From assembly GCF_910589235.1 (NCBI RefSeq), contig NW_025813595.1:5022001-5086000 (forward strand): DNA of 64,000 bases, written 5' to 3'. The stretch is from Vespa crabro. Taxonomy: Eukaryota; Arthropoda; Insecta; Hymenoptera; Vespidae. Position numbers and translations under genes: made by a program. Positions 30,643-45,317 of this stretch are shown piece after piece; positions within the stretch are counted from its first letter, which is position 1, and the number at the start of each line of letters is the position of its first letter. The notes below the pieces were generated by a model. The model was not told the origin of the DNA. It saw only the letters and a list, made by a program, of their open reading frames with translations, and did not search any database.

Positions 30643-30762
30643 ATCAATAAAAATAATCTAAATAACGATAATAAAGATAATAATGATAATAATAATACTA
30701 ATAACAACGATAATAACGATAATAATAATAATCGTATTAATGATAATAACGATAATAACGAT

Positions 30763-30828
30763 AATAACATTAATATTATTAATAATAATAACGATAATAA
30801 CATTAATATTATTAATAATAATAACGAA
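30763..30828 (+). repeat. 33-bp tandem duplication
   Basis: AATAACATTAATATTATTAA starts at 30,763 and again at 30,796. The two units are identical to the end of the second ATAATAATAACGA. Confidence 0.85.
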
Positions 30829-30849
30829 AGTAAATATAAAAACGATGCC
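30826..30849 (+). repeat. Tag G, diverged copy
   Basis: GAAAGTAAATATAAAAACGA then TGCC, directly after the 33-bp duplication. It shares the TGCC ending with the copy at 30,619, suggesting those two are each other's closest relatives. Confidence 0.55.
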
Positions 30850-33800
30850 ATCGATAATAATAATAAAAATAAGAATGATAATAAAGATAATAACGATAAT
30901 AATAATACCAATACTAACAATAATAACGAAAATAACCATAATAACGATAATAACCAAAGTACGACACTAGTAACGATAATTACGATAATAATGGTTTAAT
31001 ATTGTAATAATATCATTAATAACAATAATGAAGATAATAACCGTATTATTGATAATAACGATAATAAAAATAATAATATCAACAATAATAAAGGTAATAA
31101 CCTAAATGAAAACAACGGTAATATCGTTCATAACAAAAAAACCGTAATAACGACAGTAATAATATCAATAATAACGATAATGACAATAATAGCAATAATA
31201 CTGATAATAAAGATATAAATAAAAATAATAATAATAATAACAATAATAACGCTAATGAAGATAATAATAAAAATAATAATGATAATATCCATAATATCGG
31301 TATTAATAATTACAATATCAACGATAAAAACAATAATAATATCAATAATAATAACGATAATAGCGGTAATAATAATAATATCAATCGAAACGCTAATGAC
31401 GATAATAACGATAATGACGAAAATATTATCGATAATAAAGATAATAATAATAATAATAATAATAATATTGATAATAACAATAATAGCGATAATAATGATA
31501 ATAATTACAATAATAATAACTATAATAACGATAATAATAAAAACAATATGAACGATAATACTGATAAATCGATAATATCGATATTGATAATTACAATAAT
31601 AACAATAATAACGATAATAATATAATAACGAAAACAATAATAAGGATAATAACGGAAATAAAGGTAATAATAATAAATATAATAACGATAACAACGATAA
31701 AAACGATAATAACGATATTAACTATTATAACAATAACAATAATATGGATAATACCGAAAATAAAGATAATAATAATAAATATAATAACTATAACAATGAT
31801 AATAACTATTATATCGATAATAATAATGATAATATTAAGAATAATAATAATAATAAAAGGAAAAAAGATAATAACGAAAATATTAATAACAATAGTAAAG
31901 TTAATAAAGATAATAATAGTAATAATAAAAACAAAATTTACGATAATAGCGATAAGAATGATTATAATAATAATAATAATAGCTATAATCAGGATAAAAT
32001 CGATAATAATAATAATAAAAGCATAGTATGATAACGATAATAATAAAATAAACATAATAGCGATATTAACGATAACAGCGGTAATAACGATAGTATTTAT
32101 ATAAATATAACGATAATAATGATATTAATAATAATAACAATAATAACGATAAAGACGATAATAACGATAATAATGATGATAATGATGATAATATAGATAG
32201 TAACGATATCAAAGATAATAACGATAATAATAATAATGATAATAACGATATTAGTAATAATAATACTAACAATTATATCGATAATATCGATAATAATAAT
32301 AATAATAATAAAAATATTAATGATAATAACGATAATAAATGAAACAGTAATAGTAATAATAACATTAATAACACCAATAACGATAATGTAATAATTACAA
32401 TAATTTCTATGATAATAATAATAATAACGATATTATCGATAATAACGGTAATAATCATAATAATAATATTAATATAAAAGATAATAACTATAATAAAGAT
32501 AAGAATAATTATAATAACAATAATAAATTTAATAGCAATAATAATCCTGATAAAGATTAAAATAACGACAATAACGATAATGACGAAAGTAATAGTTGTA
32601 ATAATTACTCTAATCAGGACAAAAAAAATTAACAAAGTTCTTAATAATAATAAAAAAATAATAACGATAATAAAGATAATAGCTATCATAATAACGATAA
32701 TAACGATAATAATGGTAGCAGCAATAACAATAATTATAATAATAACGATTATAACGATATGGAGTATTACAATTATCAAGATAATAATGTTAAAATCAAT
32801 AATTTTAATGATAATAATAAATATGATATCAATATTAACAGTATAATATATTAATAATAATAATAACTATAGTAATGATAATATCGATTATAATAGTAAT
32901 AATAATAATAATAATAATAACGATAATAACAATAATAACGATATTAATGATGATAATTATAATAAAGTTAATAATCAAAATAGTTATAAAAATAACAATA
33001 ATAATGATAATAACGATAATAACTATAATAAGGATACCAACAATAATAGCAATAATTATAATAATAATAAAAAAGGTAATAACAATATTAACGATAATAG
33101 CGATAATAATAACACAATAATAACGATAATATCGATTATAATGATAATAAAGATAATATTAATAACATTAATAACGATAATAACGATATTAAAGATAATA
33201 ATAATAAAAATAATAAGGATAATATAGATAATACACATAACAATTTTAAAGATAATATCGATAGTAATAGTAATAATGGTAAAAATATTAACTATAATAA
33301 CGATAATGAAGATAATAATACAAACGATAAAAACGAGAATAGTAATAATAATAATAATAATATTTACGAAATTATCGATAAAAATAATAATAATAATAAC
33401 AATATATACGATAATAAAGAAAATAACGATAGTAACAATGACGATAATAAAAATAATAATAATTACAAAAATATATATGTAGTAACAATAATAATGATAA
33501 TTACGACAATTGTAATAATAATAACAAGGATAATAACGATATTGTCGATAATAATTATAATTAAAAATATAATAACAATATTAATGATAATAACGATAAT
33601 AGTGATAATATCGATAATAATAATAATAATTGCAATAATAACGATAATTACAATAATAATAAGAACAATAATAACGGTGAGAACGATAATGAGGATAATA
33701 ATAAAAACAATATAACTATATTACGATAACAACGTATAATAATAATAACGATATTAACGGAAAAAACCATAATAATAACAATAATAAAGATGCTAACGAT

Positions 33801-34109
33801 TATAATGATAGTAACGATAATAATAATATTAATAATAATAATAATAATTATTATAATAACGAAAATAACTGTAGTAATGATAATAACGTTAATAACGTTA
33901 AAGACGATAAAAATTATAAAAAAAATAACGTCAATAACGATAATAACGACAATAGTAATAATAATAATAACAACGATTATAACGATAATAACGATATAAA
34001 CAGTAGGAATAATAACAATAAAAACAATAATAACAATAATAACGATAATAAAGATAATAGCGATGATAAAGATAATAAAGATAATAATAATAATAATAAT
34101 AACGAAAAT
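30850..34109 (+). repeat. Gene-free satellite
   Basis: Degenerate AAT sequence over 3.2 kb. I see no gene, no RNA gene and no block match strong enough to name. Confidence 0.6.
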
Positions 34110-35437
34110 AACGATTATAATGATAATAACGTTAATAATGCTAATAATAAGAGCAATAATTACGATAAAACGATAATAATGATAATAATAGATGTAATAA
34201 TTACAATATTAACAATAATAAAGATAATAAAAAAAATAATAGTAGTAATAATAACAATAATAACAGTATTAACAATAATAACGATAATTACAATATTATC
34301 CATAATAATAATAATAATATTAACGGTTACAACGGTAATAACGATAATGACATTCATAATAATAAAATTAATAACAATAATAACGTATATAACGTAAATA
34401 ATCATAGCAATATAACGATAATATGGATAGTAATAATAATAATAGTAGTAAAAATAATATCGAAAATAAGGGTAATAACGATTACGAACATAATAATAAT
34501 AATAATAAGATTATAGCGATATAAATGATAATAACGATGACAACGATTAAAATAATTAGAATAATACCCATAATAATGGTAATAACGACATTAATTCTAT
34601 TAATAATAATAATAATAATAATAGTAACGATAATAACGATAATAACGGTATTAATAAAAATAATAATAAATATAACAATAATAACGATAGTGATGAAAAT
34701 AAAAATTTTAATAATAACGATAATTTCAATAATAGTGATAATAATAATAACGATAATAACGATAAAATTATAATAACAATAATAATAATAATATTATAAT
34801 TAACAATAATAACGATAACAAAGATAATAGTGATAAAAATATTAATAATAAAATAGAAAATAAGGATAATAACAATAATAACGATTATACGGATTATAAC
34901 AATAACAATAATGAGAATAATAACGATAATAATAATAACGATAATACCGATAATAAAGTAAATTACAATAATAATAATAGTAATAAAAGAGATAATAAAA
35001 ATAATGACGCTTGTAATAATTATAACGATAATAATATTACTAATTTTAAAATAAATAATGTTAATAACGATAATTATTTTAATAGAAATAATAATAATAA
35101 TATTAACGATGTTTGCAATATTAATGACAGTAAGGATAATAATAGTGGTAACAACTATTGTAATAACAGTAATAATGATAATAACAATAATAAGGATAAT
35201 AATAATAACAATAATAACGACAGTAGTAATGATAATATCGATAGTAACAATAATGACGATAATAATGAAAATAACGATAATAACGATAATAATAATTTTA
35301 AAAATATTGATATAAACGATAATAACAATAATAATAATAATAGTAATAATAATAATAGTAATAATAATGAAAACGATCATAACAATAATTACGATATTAA
35401 TAATGATAATAATAACAATAATAAAGAAAATAACGGA

Positions 35438-35469
<32 letters not shown>

Positions 35470-36700
35470 TAATAAATATGATAATGACAATAATATTACG
35501 AATAATAATAATAATAATAATATCAATAATCCGAAAAGAACGCTAATAATAATAGTTATAATATCTATAATGACACTAATAACGGTAAAAAAACAATAAT
35601 ATATACGAAAATATCAATACTATTGATAATGATAATAACAATAATAAAAATAATAGCAATAATAATGATAATAATAACAATAATATTAATAAAAATAATA
35701 ACGATAATAACGATATTAACGACAATAAAACTAATAATAATAATAAGGGGTAATAAATATTATAACGATAATAATGATAATAACAATAATAATAATTTTA
35801 ATAATAAAGACAAAAATGATATTATAAGAAATAAGGATAATAATAATAACAATAATAACGATAATAACGACAATAATAATGAAAATAATAATGATAATAA
35901 TAATAATAATATCGATAATATCGATAATAACAATAATAATAATATTATTAATATCAACAATGACAAAAATAATGATAATAAGGATAATAATAAATACGAT
36001 AAAGTCGATAATATCGACAATAGTATTAACAATATTAATGATATTATCGATAATAATATTAGCAATATTAACGATAATATCGATAATAATAATAACAATA
36101 TTAACGATAATATATATAAAAATTACGACAATAATAATAATAACAGTAATAACGATAATACCGATAATAACGATGATAATAAAAATAACGATAATAAGGA
36201 TAATAACCATAATAATAGTATTAATAATAAGGATAACAACGATTTTAACGATAATATATATAATTATAATTACAATATTAACTATAATAACGACATTATC
36301 AATCATAACAATAACGACAATAACGATAATATCGATAATAATAATAACATTATTAACGTTAACATAGATAATAATAATAATAATAATAATAACACTAACA
36401 ATAATAATAATAATGAAAATAGTAATAAAAACGATAATAATAAAAATAATAATAATAACGATAATAACGATGATATAACATGTAATAATAATACTAATAA
36501 CTATAATAACGATAATAACGATAATAATGATAATAACGATCATAATAACAACGATAATACCGATAACGGTAGTATTAATAATAACGATAATAACGATATT
36601 TACGATAATAATAATAACAATAATATAGAAAAGGACGATATTATCTATAATAATGATATTAATAATAACGATATTAACTATAATAACGATGAAACGATAA
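34110..36700 (+). repeat. Segmental block A, copy 2
   Basis: Collinear with 2,000-5,760. An open frame of identical length (82 codons) appears at 34,525 and 2,411 at the same offset of 32,114, which shows that there are no net indels there. Landmarks: GCTAATAATAAGAGCAATAA at 34,140, GATGTTTGCAATA near 35,107 (matching ATGTTTGCAATA near 2,799), GGGG at 35,747 and ACTAATAACTATAATAACG at 36,493. About 1.3 kb of copy 1 between 3.6 and 5.6 kb is missing here. Confidence 0.8.
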
Positions 36701-37041
36701 TAATTAGATCAATATTACCGATATTATTGATAATAATAATAATGAAAAAAGCAATAATAACGATAATAAAGATATTAACGATAATAATGATAATGCTAAT
36801 AACATTAATAATAATAATAATAATATCAAAAATAACAATATTTACGATAAGGACTATAATGACGATAATAATAATAACGATAATAACGATATCAATGATA
36901 ATAACGATAATAACGATAATAATGATATTTATAAAACCGATAACAACGACAATAATAATAATAATAATAGCGTCAAAAGGGATAATAAGTATGTCACCGA
37001 TAATAACAATAACAATAATACCAATAAAAACGATAATAACG

Positions 37042-37076
<35 letters not shown>

Positions 37077-39088
37077 GATATTAACGATAGGAACGATAAT
37101 AATGATATTAATCTTAACAATAATAACGATATTAAAGATTTTAATGATAATAATAATAAGGATAATATCGATAATAACGATAGGAATAATAATTTAATAA
37201 CGATAGTAACAATAATAACGACAAAGACGATAGTAACGATAATAATAATAACGATAATAACGATGATAATAATATCGATCATTAAGTTAATTATAAAAAT
37301 CATATTAAAGATAATAACGCTAATAACGATACAAACGATAATAGCGATAATAATAATAACGATATTATGGATAATATTTTTAATACTTGTAACAATATTA
37401 ACAATAAAAACGATAATAATAATAACAACAAAAACATTAATAACGATATTAACTATAATAAAATTTATAATAATAACGATAATGAAGATAATAATGATAA
37501 TAATAGAAGTAATAATAACAATATTAAGAATATTAAATATAATAATGATTATAATGTAATAGTAGTAGTAATAAAAACATTAATTACAATAATAACGATA
37601 ATAACGTTTATAACAATATTAACGATAATAATATTGACGATAATAACGATAATAACCATAATAATAATAATAATAATAATAATAAAGATAACAACGCTAT
37701 TAACAATGATAATGACAGTAATAATAATAATAATAACGAAGATAACGTTAACAATGATAATACCGATAATAACGACAATAACAATAATAATAATAGTATT
37801 AATTACGATAATGACGATATTAACGATAATAAGGATAATAACAATAACAATAAATATGATAATAACACTTAAAATCCTAATAACGACATTAATATATATA
37901 AAAATAACATTAATACTGATAATAAAGATATTAACGATAATAATAGTAATAATAACAATAATAACAATTATAGCGATAATAATGTTATTACCGAAAATAA
38001 CGAAAATTATAATATTCATACTAACAATAATAAGGATATTATCCATAATAATAATAACAATTATTATAGAAGTATTAATAACATTATTAAGAATAATAAC
38101 TATAAAAACGATAGTTACATTAAAAATAGTAGTAATAAAAAAAGTAATAATTATAATAACGATAAAAACGATTTTAACGATAATAATAAAGACGTTAATT
38201 ATGATAATATCGATAATATTAATAACATTAATAACGATAATATCGATAATAATAATAACATTAATAACTATAATTACGAAAATAACGATTATAACGATAA
38301 TAATAATAATAGTAATAATAACCATAATAAAGATAATAACGACACAATAATAATAATAATAACGATAATAACGTTAATAACGATAGAAATAATAGAAAAA
38401 TAACAATAATATTAATAATAATGTTAAAAAAGATAATAAAGTTAATATCGTTAATAATAATAACGATAATAATGATAATAGCGATAAAAAAAATAACGAT
38501 ATTAACGATAATATTGACAATATTAATGATAATAATGATAATAATGTTAAAACGATAATAATTATCATAATTATAGTAGTAATAACGATAATAACGATAT
38601 TAAAAATAAAAATAATAATGATAATATAGATAATAATAATAAAATTCATAACCTTAATAACGATAATTACGATAATATCGATAAAAATAATAAAATTGAT
38701 AACTCTAATATCGATAATAATGATATAATATTATTAATAATAACGATAATAACTATTACAATGGAAATAATAATAATAACAATATCGAAAGTAACTATAA
38801 TGACGGTAATAACGACAATAATAATAGTAATAGTACTAGTAATAATAATAATGGTTATTACAATAATAACAATAATAATAATAGTTAGAATAGCATTATA
38901 ACAATATTAACGATAACAACGATAATAACGTTATCTATAATAACGATAATAAAGATAATAATAATAACAATAATAATATCGTTTATAACTATAATAACGA
39001 TGATAACCATAATGACGATTATAAGGAAAATTTAGGTAATAATAATAATAATTATAACAGTAATAACGATAATAACGTTAATGACGAC
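36701..39088 (+). repeat. Gene-free satellite
   Basis: Degenerate AAT sequence with no named block. Readable open frames are Ile/Val- or Asn-rich artefacts. Confidence 0.55.

Positions 39089-39175
<87 letters not shown>
39089..39175 (+). repeat. Nearly pure (AAT)29 microsatellite
   Basis: Sixteen AAT units, one ATT at 39,137-39,139, then twelve AAT units. Followed about 145 bp later by the module-N box GGTTATGTTAAGAATAAT at 39,320. Confidence 0.85.
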
Positions 39176-40014
39176 TATGTTAATACCGATAAGAAAAATA
39201 ATGACGACAATAATAATAATAATAATAATAATATTTACAATAATAACGATAATGACAATAATAACGATAATAATAATAATAATAAAAATAATAATCACCA
39301 CAATAATAACAATAATAACGGTTATGTTAAGAATAATATTAATAATATTAACGATAATAATGATAATAACGATACAATCGATAATAACTACAATAATGAT
39401 AATAATAATAATAATTATAACGATAATAACGATAATTTCGACAATAACAATATTAATAAGAGCGATAGTAACGTTAATAGTAATAACTATAAATTCGATA
39501 ATAATAGTATTAATGAAAATAACTATAATAATAATAATAAATACAACAATAATAAATATAGTAACGATAATAACGTTTATACGGATTATAACAATACGAT
39601 AATATCGATAATAGTAATAATAATAACAACGATAATGGAGATAAAACGATAAAAATGATGATAACTATACTAAAGATAATAACAATTAAAATAGTAGTAA
39701 TAATAGAGATATTAAAGATAGTAACGATAATATCCATATTAATATTAACAATAATTACGATAAAAACGATATTAACGATAATAACAATAATAATAACGAT
39801 AATAACGACAGTAATAATAATAATAATAATATTAATAGCCATAATGCAGATAATGACGGCAATAATAATAATTATAATAATATTAGTAATAATAACGATA
39901 ATGACGATAATAATAAAAGTATTAATAACATTATTAAAAATAATAACGATAATAACGTTAATAACGATAATAATATTAATAATAACGACATTATAACTGT
40001 AATAAATATAATAA
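39176..40014 (+). repeat. Gene-free satellite with modules N and L
   Basis: The module-N box is at 39,320, its partner ACTATAAATTCGATAATAAT at 39,486 and the module-L box GGAGATAAAACGATAAAA at 39,637. The N box and its partner are 166 bp apart here and 190 bp apart at 45.7-45.9 kb. Confidence 0.6.
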
Positions 40015-40420
40015 CGATATGTTATTAACGTTATAGACGATAATAGTGGTAATAGAAATAACGATAATAACGATAATAGCGACAATAAAAATTATAATAA
40101 TAAGGATAGAAACGATGTTATCGGAAAGAAAGATAAAAGCTATAGGAATAATAATAATAAGAACAATAACAATGATAATAACCATAATAAAAATAATAAC
40201 AGTAACGATGACACGACAATAATAATAACAATATTAATAACTATAATAACGATAACAACAATAATAAAGTTATTAACTATATTAACGATATCAATAATAA
40301 CGAAAATAACGTTAATTTCGATAGTAATAATAACAATATTAAAGATAATAACGATAATAATAATAATAATAACGACATTAATAACCATAATAAATATATT
40401 AACGATATGGTATTAACGAT
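40015..40420 (+). repeat. Complete two-box 390-bp module (M4)
   Basis: The left box CGATATGTTATTAACGTT is at 40,015, the internal box TAATTTCGATAGTAATAA at 40,313 and the right box CGATATGGTATTAACGAT at 40,403. Spacings are 298 and 90 bp. An AAAGCTATAGGAATAATAAT segment near 40,136 and an ACACGACAATAATAATAACA segment near 40,211 lie between. Confidence 0.8.
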
Positions 40421-41658
40421 AAAAGCGACAATAGTTGTAACAATAATATCGATAATAAAGAAAATAAAGGTAATTACGATAATAATTATAAGAATAATCT
40501 ACTTAACATTGATACTAACGTTAATAACGATAATATTAATAACATTAATAACGATAATAACGATTATAATAATAAGAACGATAATAATATTAATAATAAT
40601 AACAATATTTACTATTACAACGATAATAACGATAACAATAGTTGTAATAAAAACAATATTAAAAATAATATGTATAATAACGATAGTAACGACAATAATA
40701 GTAGTAATAATGACAGTAAAAACAATAATAGCCATAAAAACGATTTTAACGATAATAATAATAACGATGTTTATAATAGTATTAAAAATAACGATTATAA
40801 CGATACTAACGATAATATTGATAATAACGATAATACCGATAAAAACGATAATATTAATTGTATTAATAGCTATAATATCAATAATAAAGATAATAACGAT
40901 AATAACGATAATAATAATAACGATAATAACGATAATAAGAATAATAGCGACAATTATAATAATAATAATAATAATAATAATGATAATAACGATAAAACCA
41001 ATAATAATTTCAGTAATAATAACAATAATATCTATAATGACGATAATAACGATAATAATAATAACAATATAATCGATAATATCGTTAATAATAGGAGTAA
41101 TAATAACAAAATAAGGAAAAATATATATAGTAACGATAATAACGGTAATAATGGAAGAAGTAATAAGAGAAATAACAATAATAACGATAAAAACGCAATT
41201 ACCGTTAAGAATATAATCGATAATAACGATAATATTTATAATAATAATAACAATATTTTCGATAATATCGATAATAGTAATGATAATAATAACAATATTA
41301 ACGATCATAACGATAATAGCGATAATATTAATAAAGATAATAACGTTAATAAGAAAAATAATAATATCGATAGCAACAATGATAATTATAATGATGATTA
41401 TATTAGTAATACTAATAACGATTACAACGATAATAACGATAATAACGATAATAATAATAAAATTAATAAGGACGATTACTTTAATAACTAAAATAATAAT
41501 AGCAATAATAACTATAAAAACGATAATAATGACAATAAAAGTAATAACAATAATAACGATAACAATATTAATAACAATAATAACGATTATAATGAAAATA
41601 ACTATAATGGTAATAATATTAATAAAAATAATAACGATAAAGCAATATTAACGATAAT
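40421..41658 (+). repeat. Gene-free satellite
   Basis: Degenerate AAT sequence downstream of module M4. No gene or named block. Confidence 0.55.
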
Positions 41659-41736
41659 CACCTTATGACTGATAAGAATATTAACAATAAAAACGATATT
41701 CACCTTATGACTGATAAGAATATTATCAATAATATC
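41659..41736 (+). repeat. 42-bp tandem duplication with atypical sequence
   Basis: CACCTTATGACTGATAAGAA starts at 41,659 and 41,701, each followed by TATTA(A/T)CAATAA. This text is among the least AAT-like in the window and was copied exactly once. Confidence 0.85.
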
Positions 41737-44422
41737 GATAATAACGATTGTAATGATAATAATATTAACAATAATATCGATAAATACAATCATACCGATA
41801 ATTATAATAATAGTAATATCGATAATATGGATAATTAAGAAAAAAACGGTAATAACGAATATAACTATAATAACGGTAATAATTATAACAATAATGACGA
41901 TAATAAGGATAATTACGATAATAATTATAATAGTAATAACAATAATAACAATAGGAAAGATAAGGAGGATAATAATAATAACTATAATTACGACAATAGT
42001 AATAATAATGACGGTAATAACGATATTAGCGATAATAATAATAATAATTATAAAGATAATAACGAAATTGTCCATAATAACGATGATGGTGATAATAACG
42101 ATAATAATAACAATAATAGTAACAACAATAACGGTAAATACAATAACAGTGACAACAAAAATAACGGTAAATCCGATAATAACGATAATAATAATAACAA
42201 TGATAACGATATTAACGATAAGTACGAATATAATAATGTCGATATTAACGAAAACAGTAATAGTAATTATATCGGTAATAACGATAATAACAATAATAAT
42301 AATAAAAATAAAATAGATAATAAAGAAATCTACGATAATAATTATAATAATAAAATAATAATAATGATAATATCGATAATAACGATAGTAACGATATTAT
42401 CGAAAATATTAACAATAATAATAATTATAATGACGACAATGACGATAATAACTATATTAATTATAACAATTGTAACGATAATATCGATAATAGTAATTAA
42501 AATATTAACGATAATATCGATATTAATAATAATAATAATTACGATTATGACGATAATAACGATAATAACGATTATAATAAAAACGATAGTAAAGATAATT
42601 GTATTAATAATAATAACGACAATAACGATAATAACGATAATAATAATAATAATAATAAAGATAATAACGATATTAATGACAAAAACGAGAATAATGATAA
42701 CAATACAAATTAAAATAATATTAATAATAATAACGACGATAATAACAATAATAATGAGAAGAACAGTAAAGATAATAACGATAATATCAATAAAAATTAT
42801 GTTAATAATAACGATAATAACGTTATTATTAATAATAACAATAATAACAATAATAACAATAATAATTGCTTTAATGATGATAAAAACAATAAACATAGTA
42901 ACGATATTTGAAATAATAATAATGACGTTAATAATGGTAATAACGATAATAACGATAATTATTATGACGTTATAAACAATAATATTAATAAAAACAATGA
43001 AGATAATAACGATAATAATAATAAAATAATAACAACAATAAGGATAATAACAATAATATTAATAACACAATTAAGGATAGTAATGATTATAAATATAATG
43101 ATAATAACGATAATAATAATAACATTAATATCAATAATAACGATTATAACGATAATAATAATACTCATAATAACAAAAATAACAATAATAATCATTAAAA
43201 ATATAATACCACTAATGACGATAATTACGATATTAACTTAAATAAAGATAATAATAATAAAATTAATATCGATAATAAAGCTAAGAACGATAATAACAAT
43301 AATAATAATAATAAATATAAAAATAACATCAAAAATAACTATAATAACTGTAATAATAATAATAATATTAACAATAATAACGATAACAACGACAATAGTG
43401 ATAAAAGTAATAAAAATAAAATAGAAAATAAGGATAATAACGATGACAACGATAATAATAATTACAATATTAACGATAATAACGATAATAACAATTATAC
43501 GGACTATTATAATAAAAATAATAACGATAATTGTAATAATAATAATAACGATAATGACATTATTAACGATAATAATGATAGTAACTATAATAACGATGAT
43601 AACAATAATAACGATAATAATAATAACAATAATAACGATAATAATAATAACAATAATACCGATAATAGCGATAATAAATATAATAATAATAATAATAATA
43701 AAAATTATAACAATAATAACGATTATAATGGTAATAACGAATATAATATTAATAATATTAACAATAATAACAAAAATAACGATATTATTTATTAACAGAA
43801 TTAATTATAAAAGTATTAACAATGATTGCAATAATAATGATAATAACGATAATAAAAGTGGTAACAATTAAAGTAATAAAAATAATAACGATAATAACGA
43901 TAAGAGTAATAATAATATCGATAGTAACAATAATGACGATTATAACGAAAATAACGATAATAAAAATAAAATTAATAGCGATAATTACGTTAATAGTAAT
44001 AATAATAAGAACTATAATAACGATAACACGGATGATATGGATAATAGTAATAACGATAATAACGACTACAATAATAATAATAATATCGATAACAAAAGAT
44101 AATAACGATAATTTTAATAATTGTAATAATAATAAAAACGTTAATAACGATAATTACGATAATAATAATAATAATAATAATAACAACGATAAAGATAATT
44201 ATAAAAAGTAATTATGAAAATAATAATAATATCGTGAATATCGATAATAACAATAATAATAATAACAATATCAACGATAATATCCATAATAATAAAAACA
44301 ATATTAAAGATAATATCGATAATAATAATAATTATAATAATAATAGTAATATCGACAATGGAGATAATAATCTTAATAATAATAACGATTATAATGATAA
44401 TAACGAAAATAACGATAATAAC
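41737..44422 (+). repeat. Gene-free satellite, partly related to 53.7-53.95 kb
   Basis: ATTACGATTATGACGATAAT near 42,539 matches 53,766 in the 4.7-kb unit, with collinear text for about 150 bp (offset about 11,227). The remainder is degenerate AAT sequence with no gene. Confidence 0.55.
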
Positions 44423-44554
44423 GATTATAATAATAACGCTAATAACGTTAATTATGATAATAATATTATTAATATTAACGATAATAACGATTATAATAAT
44501 AACGCTATTAACGTTAATAATGATAATAATATTATTAATAATAACGATAAAAAC
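44423..44554 (+). repeat. 66-bp tandem duplication
   Basis: GATTATAATAATAACGCT starts at 44,423 and 44,489, each followed by a related GTTAAT(T/A)ATGATAATAATA segment. The period is a multiple of three, so the Asn-rich reading phase repeats in register. Confidence 0.8.
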
Positions 44555-44909
44555 GATTATAATGGAAATAACAATAATAACAATATCGATAATAACGAAA
44601 ATAACGGTAATAACGATAATAATAATAGTAGTAGTAGTAGTAATAATAAATATGATAATTACGATAATAACAATAATAGTAGTAGATATAATAACATTAT
44701 GACAATAATAACGATAAAAACGATAATTACGATATCCAGAATAACGATAATAAAGACAATAATAATAACAATAATAAAATTGATAATAACTATAATAGCG
44801 ACAATATACATAACGACGACAATGAAGATAATAATAATTACGATAATGACGATAAAATCGATAAGAATAATAATAATAACAATGTTAATAACTATAATAA
44901 ATTTATTAA

Positions 44910-45317
44910 CGATATGGTATAAACGATAAAGACGACAATAGTAGTAATAGTAATAAGGATAATAACGATAATAATGATAATAACGGCAATAAAACTAATT
45001 AAATAGAGATAATAACGATACTTTCGAAATTAATGATAAAAGTTATAGGAATATTAACAATAAGAACAATATCATCGATAAATAAACCTAATTACAGTAA
45101 CGATAATGCGACCTTAATAATAACAATAATAATAACGATAATAACGATAACAGCAATAATAACGATAATAACTATATTAACGATATCAATAATAACGGAA
45201 ATAACGTTAATTTCGATATTAATAATAGCAATATAAAAGATAATAACGATAACAATCATAATGTCATATCGACATTAATAACTATAAAAAAGGTAATATA
45301 GATATGGTATTAACGAT
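44910..45317 (+). repeat. Complete two-box 390-bp module (M5)
   Basis: The left box CGATATGGTATAAACGAT is at 44,910, the internal box TAATTTCGATATTAATAA at 45,208 and the right box AGATATGGTATTAACGAT at 45,300. Spacings are 298 and 92 bp. An AAAGTTATAGGAATATTAAC segment lies near 45,038. Confidence 0.8.

Noticed and set aside
35623..37197. Asn/Asp-rich open frame of 524 codons that could suggest a prion-like protein
   Set aside because: The frame switches between Ile-, Asn- and Ile-rich text through indels with no non-repeat part, and its relative at 2.7-4.0 kb is offset and interrupted differently. It behaves as neutral sequence.
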